A stretch of DNA of 12,217 nt, taken from an uncultured Clostridia bacterium. Lineage in GTDB: Bacteria > Bacillota > Clostridia > Peptostreptococcales > Anaerovoracaceae. The stretch spans positions 1 to 12,217 of the forward strand of contig CALBZG010000187.1 of the NCBI GenBank assembly GCA_937889655.1, read 5' to 3'. The translations under genes were made by a program, and so were the position numbers. Below are positions 1 through 5,744 of this stretch, one piece after another (within the stretch, counting starts at the first letter, position 1; every line of letters starts with the position of its first letter). The notes under the pieces were generated by a model. The model saw only the letters and a program-made list of their open reading frames with translations, had not been told where the DNA came from and searched no databases.

Positions 1-768
1 TTTGCCCGTGTAGTCAAAGTTCAATGTATCATTGCCTGGTGATTCATGAATGACAATAGCGCTGCCGGTAGTTTTTTCTGGTTGAAAAATTAATTGCATA
101 AAATGCTGCCGGGATTCGATGTTGCTTAGCTCATCACCCATCCCGCCGGCTATTAGATTGCCTCCATTGATATAGATTTTATCATTTGCAGAAAAACAAT
201 TTTTAAATGCGTTGATCACATAGGTCCCGCTTTCGAAGGTCAAATCGGCACTGCTGCGGATCCCGTTTTTTTCAGTATTGATTAACAGTTTCCCGTTATC
301 TTTTCCTTCTCCTTGAAAAATGATCGAGCCGGTACTGTATATGGCGTTGTTATTACCTGCGCTTATTTCATTGTTAGAGTCTTCTGCCAGCGTTATGATA
401 GTATCCCTGTTCAATTTAATAGCCGGCATGGATGCTCCGGTTATTATGACATTGTCCAGAATAATTTCTATGGGCTTTTCAGTGCTGTTTTTTAATGAAT
501 CATTCCAATCAACCAATATTTGAGAGTTTTTCAACGTCCCGGAGATGCGATATTTCCCTTCTCTATCGATCAGCAGGGTTTTGTTTTTATGATATTGAGA
601 CAGGACATCTGAATATGATAAACTGCCTCCCGCGATGTTTAATCCTTTATCACTAAATGTTATGGTGGTTTCACTCTGCTTACCAGAAAATGGGCTGAAA
701 GGTGATGCAAAGATCAATACGGAAAGGAGCACTAAAGACAGGGCTATTGCAATCAATTTATCTTTAAT
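1..768 (-). CDS. Exported carbohydrate-binding beta-helix protein (Cthe_2159-like), C-terminus beyond the window
   Basis: An open frame of about 256 codons runs leftward and off the window edge, so the C-terminus is missing. The N-terminus reads (M)KDKLIAIALSLVLLS, a basic start followed by a long hydrophobic stretch, typical of a signal peptide or membrane anchor. After it come short repeating strands: KYRISGTLKNSQILVD, PIEIILDNVIITG, PAIKLNRDTIITLAED, AIYSTGSIIFQGEG and GIRSSADLTFESGTY. This rung pattern, with 'DNVIIT', 'AIYS' and 'NGIRS' turns, resembles the Cthe_2159-type carbohydrate-binding domain family, secreted right-handed beta-helix proteins. No ATG, GTG or TTG lies at normal distance from the Shine-Dalgarno run (777-784). 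I chose the ATT at 768-766, eight bases away, because it begins the signal peptide; TTG at 756 is the alternative but is 20 bases away. The frame is closed upstream by a TAG near 798. A c-di-GMP-II riboswitch precedes it. The family call rests on remembered pattern, not a search. Confidence 0.72.
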   Translation of the reverse strand, partial: MKDKLIAIALSLVLLSVLIFASPFSPFSGKQSETTITFSDKGLNIAGGSLSYSDVLSQYHKNKTLLIDREGKYRISGTLKNSQILVDWNDSLKNSTEKPIEIILDNVIITGASMPAIKLNRDTIITLAEDSNNEISAGNNNAIYSTGSIIFQGEGKDNGKLLINTEKNGIRSSADLTFESGTYVINAFKNCFSANDKIYINGGNLIAGGMGDELSNIESRQHFMQLIFQPEKTTGSAIVIHESPGNDTLNFDYTGK

Positions 769-776
769 TTCAATAA

Positions 777-784
777 CCCCCTTT
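777..784 (-). promoter_or_regulatory. Ribosome binding site AAAGGGGG of the riboswitch-controlled gene
   Basis: On the minus strand AAAGGGGG lies 28 bases beyond the riboswitch aptamer and eight bases before the proposed ATT start. It decides between start candidates: ATT at 774 is only two bases away, ATT at 768 is eight away and TTG at 756 is 20 away. The G-run is complementary to the C-run inside the aptamer (842-845). Confidence 0.6.
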
Positions 785-811
785 CTTTTCGCATGCTAAA
801 ATACAGAATTA

Positions 812-886
812 CAAGGCCGGTTACGCTAATAGCTCATCAGCGGGGACTAAGCGTCCAAATGCGCCCCCGGATTCATCGCTTCCTTG
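812..886 (-). ncRNA. Cyclic di-GMP-II riboswitch aptamer
   Basis: Read on the minus strand, this 75-base element has the conserved parts of the c-di-GMP-II class in order: GGAA..GATGAAT, ATTTGGACGCTTAG and AGCGTAACCGGCC. These correspond to GGAA..GAUGAAU, AAUUGGGCACUUGA and AGUGCAACCGACC in the clostridial prototype. All three expected helices form with different base pairs from that prototype, which is covariation: the outer stem CAAGG (886-882) with CCTTG (816-812); the pseudoknot CGGGGG (869-864) with TCCCCG (846-841); and the stem ACGCT (854-850) with AGCGT (827-823). It sits between a promoter and the ribosome binding site of an exported carbohydrate-binding protein. c-di-GMP governs the switch between motile and sessile life, so a surface adhesion-type target fits. 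I see no intrinsic terminator between aptamer and gene, so translational control is likelier. Confidence 0.88.
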
Positions 887-915
887 ATCTAAAGATCAAA
901 ATAAATTTTAAAAAC

Positions 916-944
916 ATTATATCATCGAAAATATCTGAGTTGTA
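916..944 (-). promoter_or_regulatory. Promoter of the riboswitch transcript
   Basis: On the minus strand a perfect TATAAT (921-916) is preceded by TGA, forming an extended -10 (TGnTATAAT). The -35 position (TACAAC, 944-939, 17-base spacer) is weak, as often seen with extended -10 promoters. The predicted transcript would start near 909, about 23 bases before the aptamer. Confidence 0.6.
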
Positions 945-989
945 TATTTATTTACCTTTTTTTGGTTCATGCATTTTTATTTCAGTGCG

Positions 990-1018
990 TTTAACCCTCT
1001 TTTGTTGCGGTATATTAT
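990..1018 (+). promoter_or_regulatory. Probable promoter of the cupin gene
   Basis: TTTAAC (990-995) and TATTAT (1013-1018) are separated by 17 bases on the plus strand, 36 bases ahead of the cupin gene start. The -10 matches consensus in five of six positions; the -35 is weak. It diverges from the riboswitch promoter within the same 160-base intergenic region. Confidence 0.4.
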
Positions 1019-1053
1019 TATTTAATTGTATGTTTAATTGAAAGGAGCGAATC

Positions 1054-1587
1054 ATGGCTACAATAATAGACGAAATCCCAGGATTGTATAAAATTTATCG
1101 GCTCGATCCTCTTAGAAAAACACCTGGTGTTGTGTTTGATACCTTTCCAATGGACGGAATCACACATATCGATGCAGTGGATCGTGTTCTGCACGATCAT
1201 TCCGCCGTATCCCCGGGCCCCGTGGGCTCAGTTGAAAGGCCTTGGTATATGCACCTGCACCAGGATGACAACCTGCTTGTACTTGCAGGGACCCGATTCG
1301 TTGAGATTTATACTCCCGAACATGGAAAAATAGAAAATTTCACTGTCACACCGAATTCGCTGCATAAAAACGGGAAATTGATTTACGAGGGCGGCGCTGT
1401 GCTTGTTTGGCCACGCTATGTATTCCATCGTATTGTTAGCGGAGCAGAAGGATCCTCTTCAATCAATCTTGCCGCTCATTATGAAGGATTGGACCCTGAA
1501 AATAATTTCAGCATCTATGATGTCAATACAGGAACCGGTGAATATAGAGTTATACGTAAAGGTATTGAAGATCAGAAAAATTTGTAG
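1054..1587 (+). CDS. Small cupin-fold protein of unknown substrate
   Basis: The 177-residue protein has the outline of a single cupin barrel. Motif 1 appears as H67-L-H69-Q-D-D-N73 followed by G79, and motif 2 as G114-x5-P120-x4-H125. Thus the three histidine metal ligands of cupins (67, 69 and 125) are present, but the usual glutamate of motif 1 is replaced by D72/N73, and the usual glycine of motif 2 is Y122. No signal peptide or membrane segment is visible, so it should be cytoplasmic. The start is supported by AAAGGAG at 1041-1047, six bases ahead. It is monocistronic, divergent from the riboswitch-controlled gene, and ends before a strong terminator. Cupins range from dioxygenases and isomerases to sugar-nucleotide epimerases and plain binding proteins; the sequence does not tell which. 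Gene real: near certain. Cupin fold: likely. Function: unknown. Confidence 0.75.
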   Translation: MATIIDEIPGLYKIYRLDPLRKTPGVVFDTFPMDGITHIDAVDRVLHDHSAVSPGPVGSVERPWYMHLHQDDNLLVLAGTRFVEIYTPEHGKIENFTVTPNSLHKNGKLIYEGGAVLVWPRYVFHRIVSGAEGSSSINLAAHYEGLDPENNFSIYDVNTGTGEYRVIRKGIEDQKNL

Positions 1588-1621
1588 TCCGGGGGTCCAT
1601 CAAACAGTCCGTAATGAAAAT

Positions 1622-1657
1622 AATCCCGCAGCCGATCCGGCTGCGGGATTTCTTCTT
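1622..1657. terminator. Strong bidirectional intrinsic terminator between convergent genes
   Basis: A perfect 12-bp stem, AATCCCGCAGCC (1622-1633) with GGCTGCGGGATT (1639-1650), has one further G-C pair and a three-base loop. On the plus strand it is followed by TTTCTTCTT, serving the cupin gene. On the minus strand it is followed by ATTATTTTCATT, serving the CoA-transferase gene that ends at 1702. Confidence 0.9.
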
Positions 1658-1701
1658 ACTTCAAATAATGCTTATTGTCGAAATATGCATAGTTTTATGC
1701 A

Positions 1702-3042
1702 TTATTTATTGAGCTTATTCCAAAGACCAATCTTTTCAGCATCCTTGATCAGTTCATCGTGGAAAATCGGATTGGCGATGGAGATCAATGCTTCAGCTCT
1801 CTGCCATGTAGACAAACCCTTCAGGTTGACTTTGCCGTATTCCGTTACGATATAGTGGGATGTGGTTCTCGGATCTGTAACAACAGTTCCTTTGGCCAGA
1901 GTAGGTACAATTCTTGATTTAGCGTTGCCGTCCTTATCTTTATAAGTCGACGAGAGACAAATAAAGCTCTTTCCGCCTTTTGAAAGATAAGCGCCTAAAA
2001 CAAAGTCCAGTTGGCCGCCCGTTCCGCTGATATGTTTCAATCCGGATGACTCTGAGCTGACCTGGCCAGTCAAAGACACTTCCACGGCGTTATTGATAGA
2101 CATGAAATTATCCAGCTGGGCAATTACGCGAACGTCATTGGTATAGCTTGTAGGCACGCTCATACATGCCGGATTGTTGTCGATAAAATCATAGAGTTTC
2201 TTGGTTCCTGCTGCAAAGCCATAAGCTTGACGGAAGCGGTCAATGGTCTTTTTTGAACCGTTGATCTTACCTGCAAGGGACAAGTCGACGAAAGCGTCAA
2301 CATACATTTCAGTATGAACACCCAGATCCTTTAAATCAGAATCGACGATCATTTTTCCGACAGCATTAGGCATGCCGCCAATACCCAATTGCAGACAAGC
2401 TCCATTAGGAATCGCTTCAACAATCAGTTTAGCAACTGCCTGATCCACTGCTGAAGGTGCAGCAGCACCGCCCATTTCAGCGATCGGCGGATTTGCGCCT
2501 TCGACTACCATGGCTACCTCTGAGATATGAATACTATCTTCAAAGCCGCCCAGACATCTAGGCATATTTTTGTTGACTTCAACAATAATAACTTCCGCTC
2601 TTTCACAAATAGCACGGGTATGAGAGGCCACAGGGCCGAAATTGAAATATCCATGCTCATCCATAGGAGCAACCTGGAACATCGCTACTCTGGAAGGACA
2701 ATCTATATCTCTATAGTATCTTGGCAGCTCTGAATATCTGATTGGTCCATAATAAGCAAATTTTTGACGCATAGCTTTTCTTTCTATGCCACTCATATGC
2801 CAGGAGTTCCATGTCAAATGCTTTTCCGGCTCTTGAATTTTAAATATTTCCGGAGCCCACAATAACACTCCTCCCCTGAAATTCACATTAGTTAGCTCAG
2901 GCATTCTCTTTGCCATCGCTGCATCCAATGCGACAGGAGTTGCCACGCACCAGTTATAGTCGACCCAATCTCCTGATTTTACAACTTTAACTGCTTCTTC
3001 GGCGGTAGTAAGTTTTTGTTTGTATTCCTTTTCAAAGCTCAT
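1702..3042 (-). CDS. but: Butyryl-CoA:acetate CoA-transferase
   Basis: This 446-residue cytoplasmic enzyme moves CoA from butyryl-CoA to acetate, giving butyrate and acetyl-CoA, the last step of butyrate formation in many anaerobes. The sequence follows the Roseburia-type But enzyme almost segment by segment: SGDWVDYNWC (23-32), LTWNSWHMSGIERK (76-89), YYGPIRYSELPRYYRDIDCP (97-116), AMFQVAPMDEHGYFNFGP, GACLQLGIGGMPNAVGK (214-230) and TGGQLDFVLGAYLSKGGKSF. The glutamate expected to form the CoA-thioester intermediate is E245 in GVHTEMYVDA. Length is normal for the family and no key segment is missing. The related 4-hydroxybutyrate CoA-transferase is the main alternative; the conserved segments favour But. 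The ATG is supported by AAAGGAG seven bases upstream. The gene stands alone, with its own promoter, a leader of about 95 bases and a shared terminator. None of the crotonyl/butyryl-CoA genes are adjacent, so it depends on butyryl-CoA made elsewhere. Confidence 0.93.
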   Translation of the reverse strand: MSFEKEYKQKLTTAEEAVKVVKSGDWVDYNWCVATPVALDAAMAKRMPELTNVNFRGGVLLWAPEIFKIQEPEKHLTWNSWHMSGIERKAMRQKFAYYGPIRYSELPRYYRDIDCPSRVAMFQVAPMDEHGYFNFGPVASHTRAICERAEVIIVEVNKNMPRCLGGFEDSIHISEVAMVVEGANPPIAEMGGAAAPSAVDQAVAKLIVEAIPNGACLQLGIGGMPNAVGKMIVDSDLKDLGVHTEMYVDAFVDLSLAGKINGSKKTIDRFRQAYGFAAGTKKLYDFIDNNPACMSVPTSYTNDVRVIAQLDNFMSINNAVEVSLTGQVSSESSGLKHISGTGGQLDFVLGAYLSKGGKSFICLSSTYKDKDGNAKSRIVPTLAKGTVVTDPRTTSHYIVTEYGKVNLKGLSTWQRAEALISIANPIFHDELIKDAEKIGLWNKLNK

Positions 3043-3069
3043 GTTAAATCTCCTTTCAAATTTGAATGA

Positions 3070-3135
3070 ATGTCATGGATCATGTCATATACATCATATA
3101 TGTTATATCTGACATAAAATCATTTTATTTGATAT
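3070..3135. promoter_or_regulatory. Palindrome and direct repeats in the CoA-transferase leader
   Basis: Between the -10 and the start codon of the CoA-transferase gene lie two copies of ATGTCAT (3070-3076, 3082-3088; 12-base period), an inverted TGACAT (3110-3115), and a palindrome ATAAAAT-C-ATTTTAT (3114-3128) flanked by ATATC (3105-3109) and GATAT (3131-3135). The symmetry suggests a repressor operator or an mRNA hairpin. No known regulator site is recognised and AT-richness raises the chance level. Confidence 0.35.
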
Positions 3136-3141
3136 GCAAAG

Positions 3142-3170
3142 ATTATAACAGATTTAAATCGTAATGCTAC
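3142..3170 (-). promoter_or_regulatory. Promoter of the CoA-transferase gene
   Basis: The minus strand carries TGTTATAAT (3150-3142), a perfect -10 with the TGn extension. The -35 position (GTAGCA, 3170-3165, 17-base spacer) matches consensus only in part. Transcription would start near 3135, leaving a leader of roughly 93 bases. The remaining DNA up to 3308 is AT-rich and shows no gene, and I find no convincing terminator for the flavoprotein gene ending at 3309. Confidence 0.6.
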
Positions 3171-3308
3171 TATGAATTTTAGAATATATTGCATTATTTG
3201 AAAAAAAATTAACAAGATATAGAAATAAAGACAATAATCTCAGTTTTCAACGACTTTAAGGCGCAAAAAAGTAAATATTAAAACTATTCTATCAATCATT
3301 CTTCATTT

Positions 3309-3896
3309 TCAGACTTGATGCTGCTGTCGAAACACCTCTTGCGCAAAGGCTGTGGACCTCAGTATTTTTTCTTCATCTATAAAAGCTTTATTATATCCGT
3401 GATCACGCTCTGCCAGCATTCCTATATAGTTCAAGCTTGAATGCTTGCAATACCGTTTTATTCCCTCCTCGAACAAATCAGCTCCTTTTGCAGGCGAATA
3501 ACCGCAGGTGGTTATGATCGCGCAGTTTTTCCCTTCCCAGATCGAAGGGCCCTTTTCCTTTCCATAAAACTTATTCATTCCATAAACCAAGCGGTCCAAC
3601 GCTGCTTTCATAGGTGGTGTGCAATACCATGAGTATATCGGGGTTGCAAGAACGATGGTGTCGCTACTACGTATAGCATCAAATATTTCCTGCATGTCGT
3701 CCGCTATCGAGCATCCGAATGAATCGAAGGTTTCCTGGCATTTCCTGCAAGCAATACATGGCTTGATTTCCTTTTCATATAAATCAATGCATTGACAAAT
3801 GATACCGGATTTCTCTGATTCACAAATAAAAGGTGCCAGAATCGAAGCAGTATTCCCGGATTTTCTCGGACTCCCCATCAATATGCAGTATTTCAT
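3309..3896 (-). CDS. Flavodoxin-fold NAD(P)H-dependent reductase with a CxxCxxC motif
   Basis: A 195-residue cytoplasmic protein of the NADPH-dependent FMN reductase / iron-sulfur flavoprotein superfamily. The N-terminus MKYCILMGSPRKSGNTASIL has the phosphate-binding loop GSPRKSGNT (8-16) that holds FMN. ATPIYSWYCTPPMKAALDR (84-102) is the second flavin contact region, and TTCGYSPAKGA the third. C47-x2-C50-x2-C53-x8-C62 resembles the cysteine cluster of iron-sulfur flavoproteins, so a cluster is possible, but many simple family members keep only part of this motif. Electron donor and acceptor cannot be read from sequence. An in-frame start 13 codons earlier exists, but the ATG at 3896 has AAAGGAG eight bases upstream and aligns with the family. 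It overlaps the glycosylase stop as ATGA, so translation is probably coupled. Confidence 0.85.
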   Translation of the reverse strand: MKYCILMGSPRKSGNTASILAPFICESEKSGIICQCIDLYEKEIKPCIACRKCQETFDSFGCSIADDMQEIFDAIRSSDTIVLATPIYSWYCTPPMKAALDRLVYGMNKFYGKEKGPSIWEGKNCAIITTCGYSPAKGADLFEEGIKRYCKHSSLNYIGMLAERDHGYNKAFIDEEKILRSTAFAQEVFRQQHQV

Positions 3897-4393
3897 ATCA
3901 TCAACTCCTTTAAAATCTTGATACAATTCTTCCAATTCTCTATTTTTTCTTCGATTTTTTTAGGGTAAGCGCTACTTGGCGAAAAAACGGTGACATGAGG
4001 CGTTTCATGATACAAGTCTGAACATGATTTCGCAAATAGCTTTTCTGCCCCTTTACTCCCAAACAAAATACCTTTGACATGTGGATGTGATCGAAAAAAA
4101 TCGTAAAAATCATTAACCTCCCCCTCAACTATATTAATATCCGCAGATCCTTCTCTGACCGCACACTGATAAACGTCCCAAAGGGCAAATCTGTTTTGCA
4201 AAATAAGATGCATTTTATCCGCATATGAACGAGGTTCTTCTACACCATAAACACAGCTAAGTATTTTCCAGAATTGATTTATATTATTCCCATAGTATTC
4301 CTTTTTTTTCAGTGATTTGGCGCTGGGGAAGGTCCCTAATATGAGTATTTCGGAATTTTCGTCTACGATTGGGTCAAGTCCTGTTTGGAGCAT
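3893..4393 (-). CDS. DNA-deoxyinosine/uracil glycosylase, UDG superfamily
   Basis: A 166-residue protein resembling the short hypoxanthine-DNA (deoxyinosine) glycosylases of uracil-DNA glycosylase family 6, which remove deaminated adenine from DNA to start base excision repair. Visible marks are GLDPIVDENSEILILGTFPS (5-24), whose LGTFPS is the first UDG motif, YYGNNINQFWKIL (33-45) with the conserved N-x-FW segment, FALWDVYQCAVREGSAD (69-85), ILFGSKGAEKLF, and the C-terminal substrate loop FSPSSAYPKK (141-150). The loop usually reads S-P-A-N in relatives; here it is S-A-Y-P, which may affect specificity. Mismatch-type (Mug) glycosylases are the alternative. The ATG has AAGGAGG six bases upstream and a TGTTATAAT promoter about 24 bases before it. 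It forms a two-gene operon with the flavoprotein. Confidence 0.8.
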   Translation of the reverse strand: MLQTGLDPIVDENSEILILGTFPSAKSLKKKEYYGNNINQFWKILSCVYGVEEPRSYADKMHLILQNRFALWDVYQCAVREGSADINIVEGEVNDFYDFFRSHPHVKGILFGSKGAEKLFAKSCSDLYHETPHVTVFSPSSAYPKKIEEKIENWKNCIKILKELMI

Positions 4394-4416
4394 TTTGCAC
4401 CTCCTTATACGCGTTT

Positions 4417-4425
4417 ATTATAACA
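4417..4425 (-). promoter_or_regulatory. Promoter of the glycosylase-flavoprotein operon
   Basis: TGTTATAAT (4425-4417, minus strand) is an extended -10, identical over CTGTTATAAT to that of the CoA-transferase promoter. No good -35 is seen 16-18 bases upstream. It lies about 24 bases before the start codon. Confidence 0.5.
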
Positions 4426-4502
4426 GAAACTTAACTGATTTTTCATTCTTAAAATCTCGGCTATCATCTATATTTCGCAAAATCAAAATAAGGATCAGGA
4501 TC

Positions 4503-4516
4503 ATCAAGGGCTTGAT
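4503..4516. promoter_or_regulatory. Palindrome ATCAAG-GG-CTTGAT upstream of the aminopeptidase promoter
   Basis: A 6-bp inverted repeat with a two-base centre, too tight for an RNA hairpin, ends 15 bases before the proposed -35 of the aminopeptidase gene. It could bind a dimeric regulator. One short palindrome in AT-rich DNA may be chance. Confidence 0.25.
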
Positions 4517-4531
4517 CGAAATTCTTTCATA

Positions 4532-4560
4532 TTGTTATTTGTTGCTTTTTAAGATACAAT
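4532..4560 (+). promoter_or_regulatory. Probable promoter of the M29 aminopeptidase gene
   Basis: TTGTTA (4532-4537) and TACAAT (4555-4560) are 17 bases apart, matching consensus in four and five of six positions. An overlapping alternative is TTGTTG (4539-4544) with TATACT (4561-4566), 16 bases apart. Confidence 0.5.
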
Positions 4561-4595
4561 TATACTCGTTAATTAAGGTTTGGAGGAAAATGATC

Positions 4596-5705
4596 ATGGA
4601 TATAAGAATCAACAAACTGTCGGATATACTAGTGAACTATTCCTGCGATGTAAAGCCTGGTGAGAGTGTCCTGGTAGATTATGAAGGCGAAATCACCCGG
4701 CCATTAATAAGACGAATCATCAAAGATATCTATGCTGCCGGTGGACATCCTTTTGTAACCAGCAGAGACAGTTCTGTCAACAGAGAGATCATGCTTGGCT
4801 GCAATGAAGCTCAATTAAAGACGATGTGTGAATATAAGCTGGCGGAAATGCAAGCCATGGACGCCTATATAGCTGTCAGAGGCAGCGAAAATGCTTCTGA
4901 AATGGCCGATGTGCCATCAGAACGCGCGAACCTTTATATGAGAGAGCTCCGCCCGGTTTTAGATTACAGGGTGAACAAAACGAAATGGGTCGTGCTTCGT
5001 TATCCTAATCCTTCCATGGCTCAGCTTGCCGGCACCAGCCAGGAGGCTTTTGAAGATTTCTATTTTGACGTATGCACTATGGATTATCGAAAAATGGGCA
5101 AGGCTATGGACAATCTTGTAGAACTTATGGATAAAACGGATAAGGTCCATATCATTGGTCAGGGCACAGATATAACTTTCAGTATAAAAGATATACCTGC
5201 TATTAAATGTTGCGGGAATATGAATATACCAGACGGAGAAGTCTATACAGCCCCGGTTAAAAGCTCGGTAAACGGAAAAATCTCTTTTAACACGCCTTCA
5301 GAAGAATTGGGTTTCACTTTTGAAAATATCGTTTTTGAATTTAAAAACGGAAAAATCATCAAGGCAACTGCCAATAATAATGATAAAATCAACGAACTTC
5401 TGGACACGGACGAGGGCGCACGCTATATCGGAGAATTTGCTATCGGTTTGAATCCATTTATTCTGGAACCTATGAAGGATACTTTGTTTGATGAGAAGAT
5501 CGCGGGTTCGTTCCACTTTACCCCGGGAGCATGCTACGAAGATGCCTTCAATGGGAATAAATCGGCTGTACACTGGGACCTTGTCATGATACAAAGGCCG
5601 GAATACGGCGGAGGCGAAATTTGGTTTGACGACGTGCTGGTCAGAAAAGACGGCCTGTTCGTTCTTCCTGAGTTGGAATGCCTCAACCCTGAAAATTTAA
5701 AGTAA
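4596..5705 (+). CDS. M29-family metallo-aminopeptidase
   Basis: A 369-residue cytoplasmic two-metal peptidase of the AmpS/PepS/AmpT family that removes N-terminal amino acids from peptides. The expected ligands are visible in order in the C-terminal half: E215 in IPDGEVYTAPV, E280 in GEFAIGLNP, H307 in GSFHFTPG, Y314 in CYEDAF, and H326 and D328 in AVHWDLVM. The N-terminal half (1-180) is the usual alpha/beta domain and includes the RYPNPSMAQLAG segment. The protein is somewhat shorter than roughly 400-residue relatives: the gap between Y314 and H326 is only 12 residues, so a loop near the active site is reduced. GGAGG at 4582-4586 is nine bases before ATG 4596 and three before ATG 4590, so I favour 4596. 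A much longer upstream in-frame opening overlaps the opposite-strand glycosylase and is not real. Monocistronic. Confidence 0.92.
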   Translation: MDIRINKLSDILVNYSCDVKPGESVLVDYEGEITRPLIRRIIKDIYAAGGHPFVTSRDSSVNREIMLGCNEAQLKTMCEYKLAEMQAMDAYIAVRGSENASEMADVPSERANLYMRELRPVLDYRVNKTKWVVLRYPNPSMAQLAGTSQEAFEDFYFDVCTMDYRKMGKAMDNLVELMDKTDKVHIIGQGTDITFSIKDIPAIKCCGNMNIPDGEVYTAPVKSSVNGKISFNTPSEELGFTFENIVFEFKNGKIIKATANNNDKINELLDTDEGARYIGEFAIGLNPFILEPMKDTLFDEKIAGSFHFTPGACYEDAFNGNKSAVHWDLVMIQRPEYGGGEIWFDDVLVRKDGLFVLPELECLNPENLK

Positions 5706-5736
5706 AAGAAAGCCGCTCATAGGCGGCTTTTTACTT
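5700..5736. terminator. Bidirectional intrinsic terminator between aminopeptidase and nucleoside phosphorylase genes
   Basis: AAAGCCGC (5709-5716) pairs with GCGGCTTT (5723-5730) around a six-base loop. AAGTAA (5700-5705) can extend it with TTACTT (5731-5736). On plus it is followed by TTTTTACTT; on minus by TTTCTTTTACTTT. The stem base includes the aminopeptidase TAA stop. Confidence 0.85.
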
Positions 5737-5744
5737 GAAACTAA

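Noticed and set aside
313..523. Plus-strand short open frames opposite the beta-helix gene
   Set aside because: They have no ribosome site and lie antisense to a 256-codon frame with coherent signal peptide and repeat pattern.
831..839. CTGATGAG on the minus strand, resembling a hammerhead ribozyme core
   Set aside because: The GAAA segment and flanking helices of a hammerhead are missing, and the bases form the variable loop of the c-di-GMP-II aptamer.
3160..3308. Possible small RNA or terminator in the AT-rich gap after the flavoprotein gene
   Set aside because: No stable GC-containing hairpin with a U-run and no open frame with a ribosome site could be found.
4317..4595. Long N-terminal extension of the aminopeptidase frame (start at 4317)
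   Set aside because: It overlaps the opposite-strand glycosylase and its promoter, has no ribosome site, and is absent from the family; GGAGG at 4582 supports a start at 4596.
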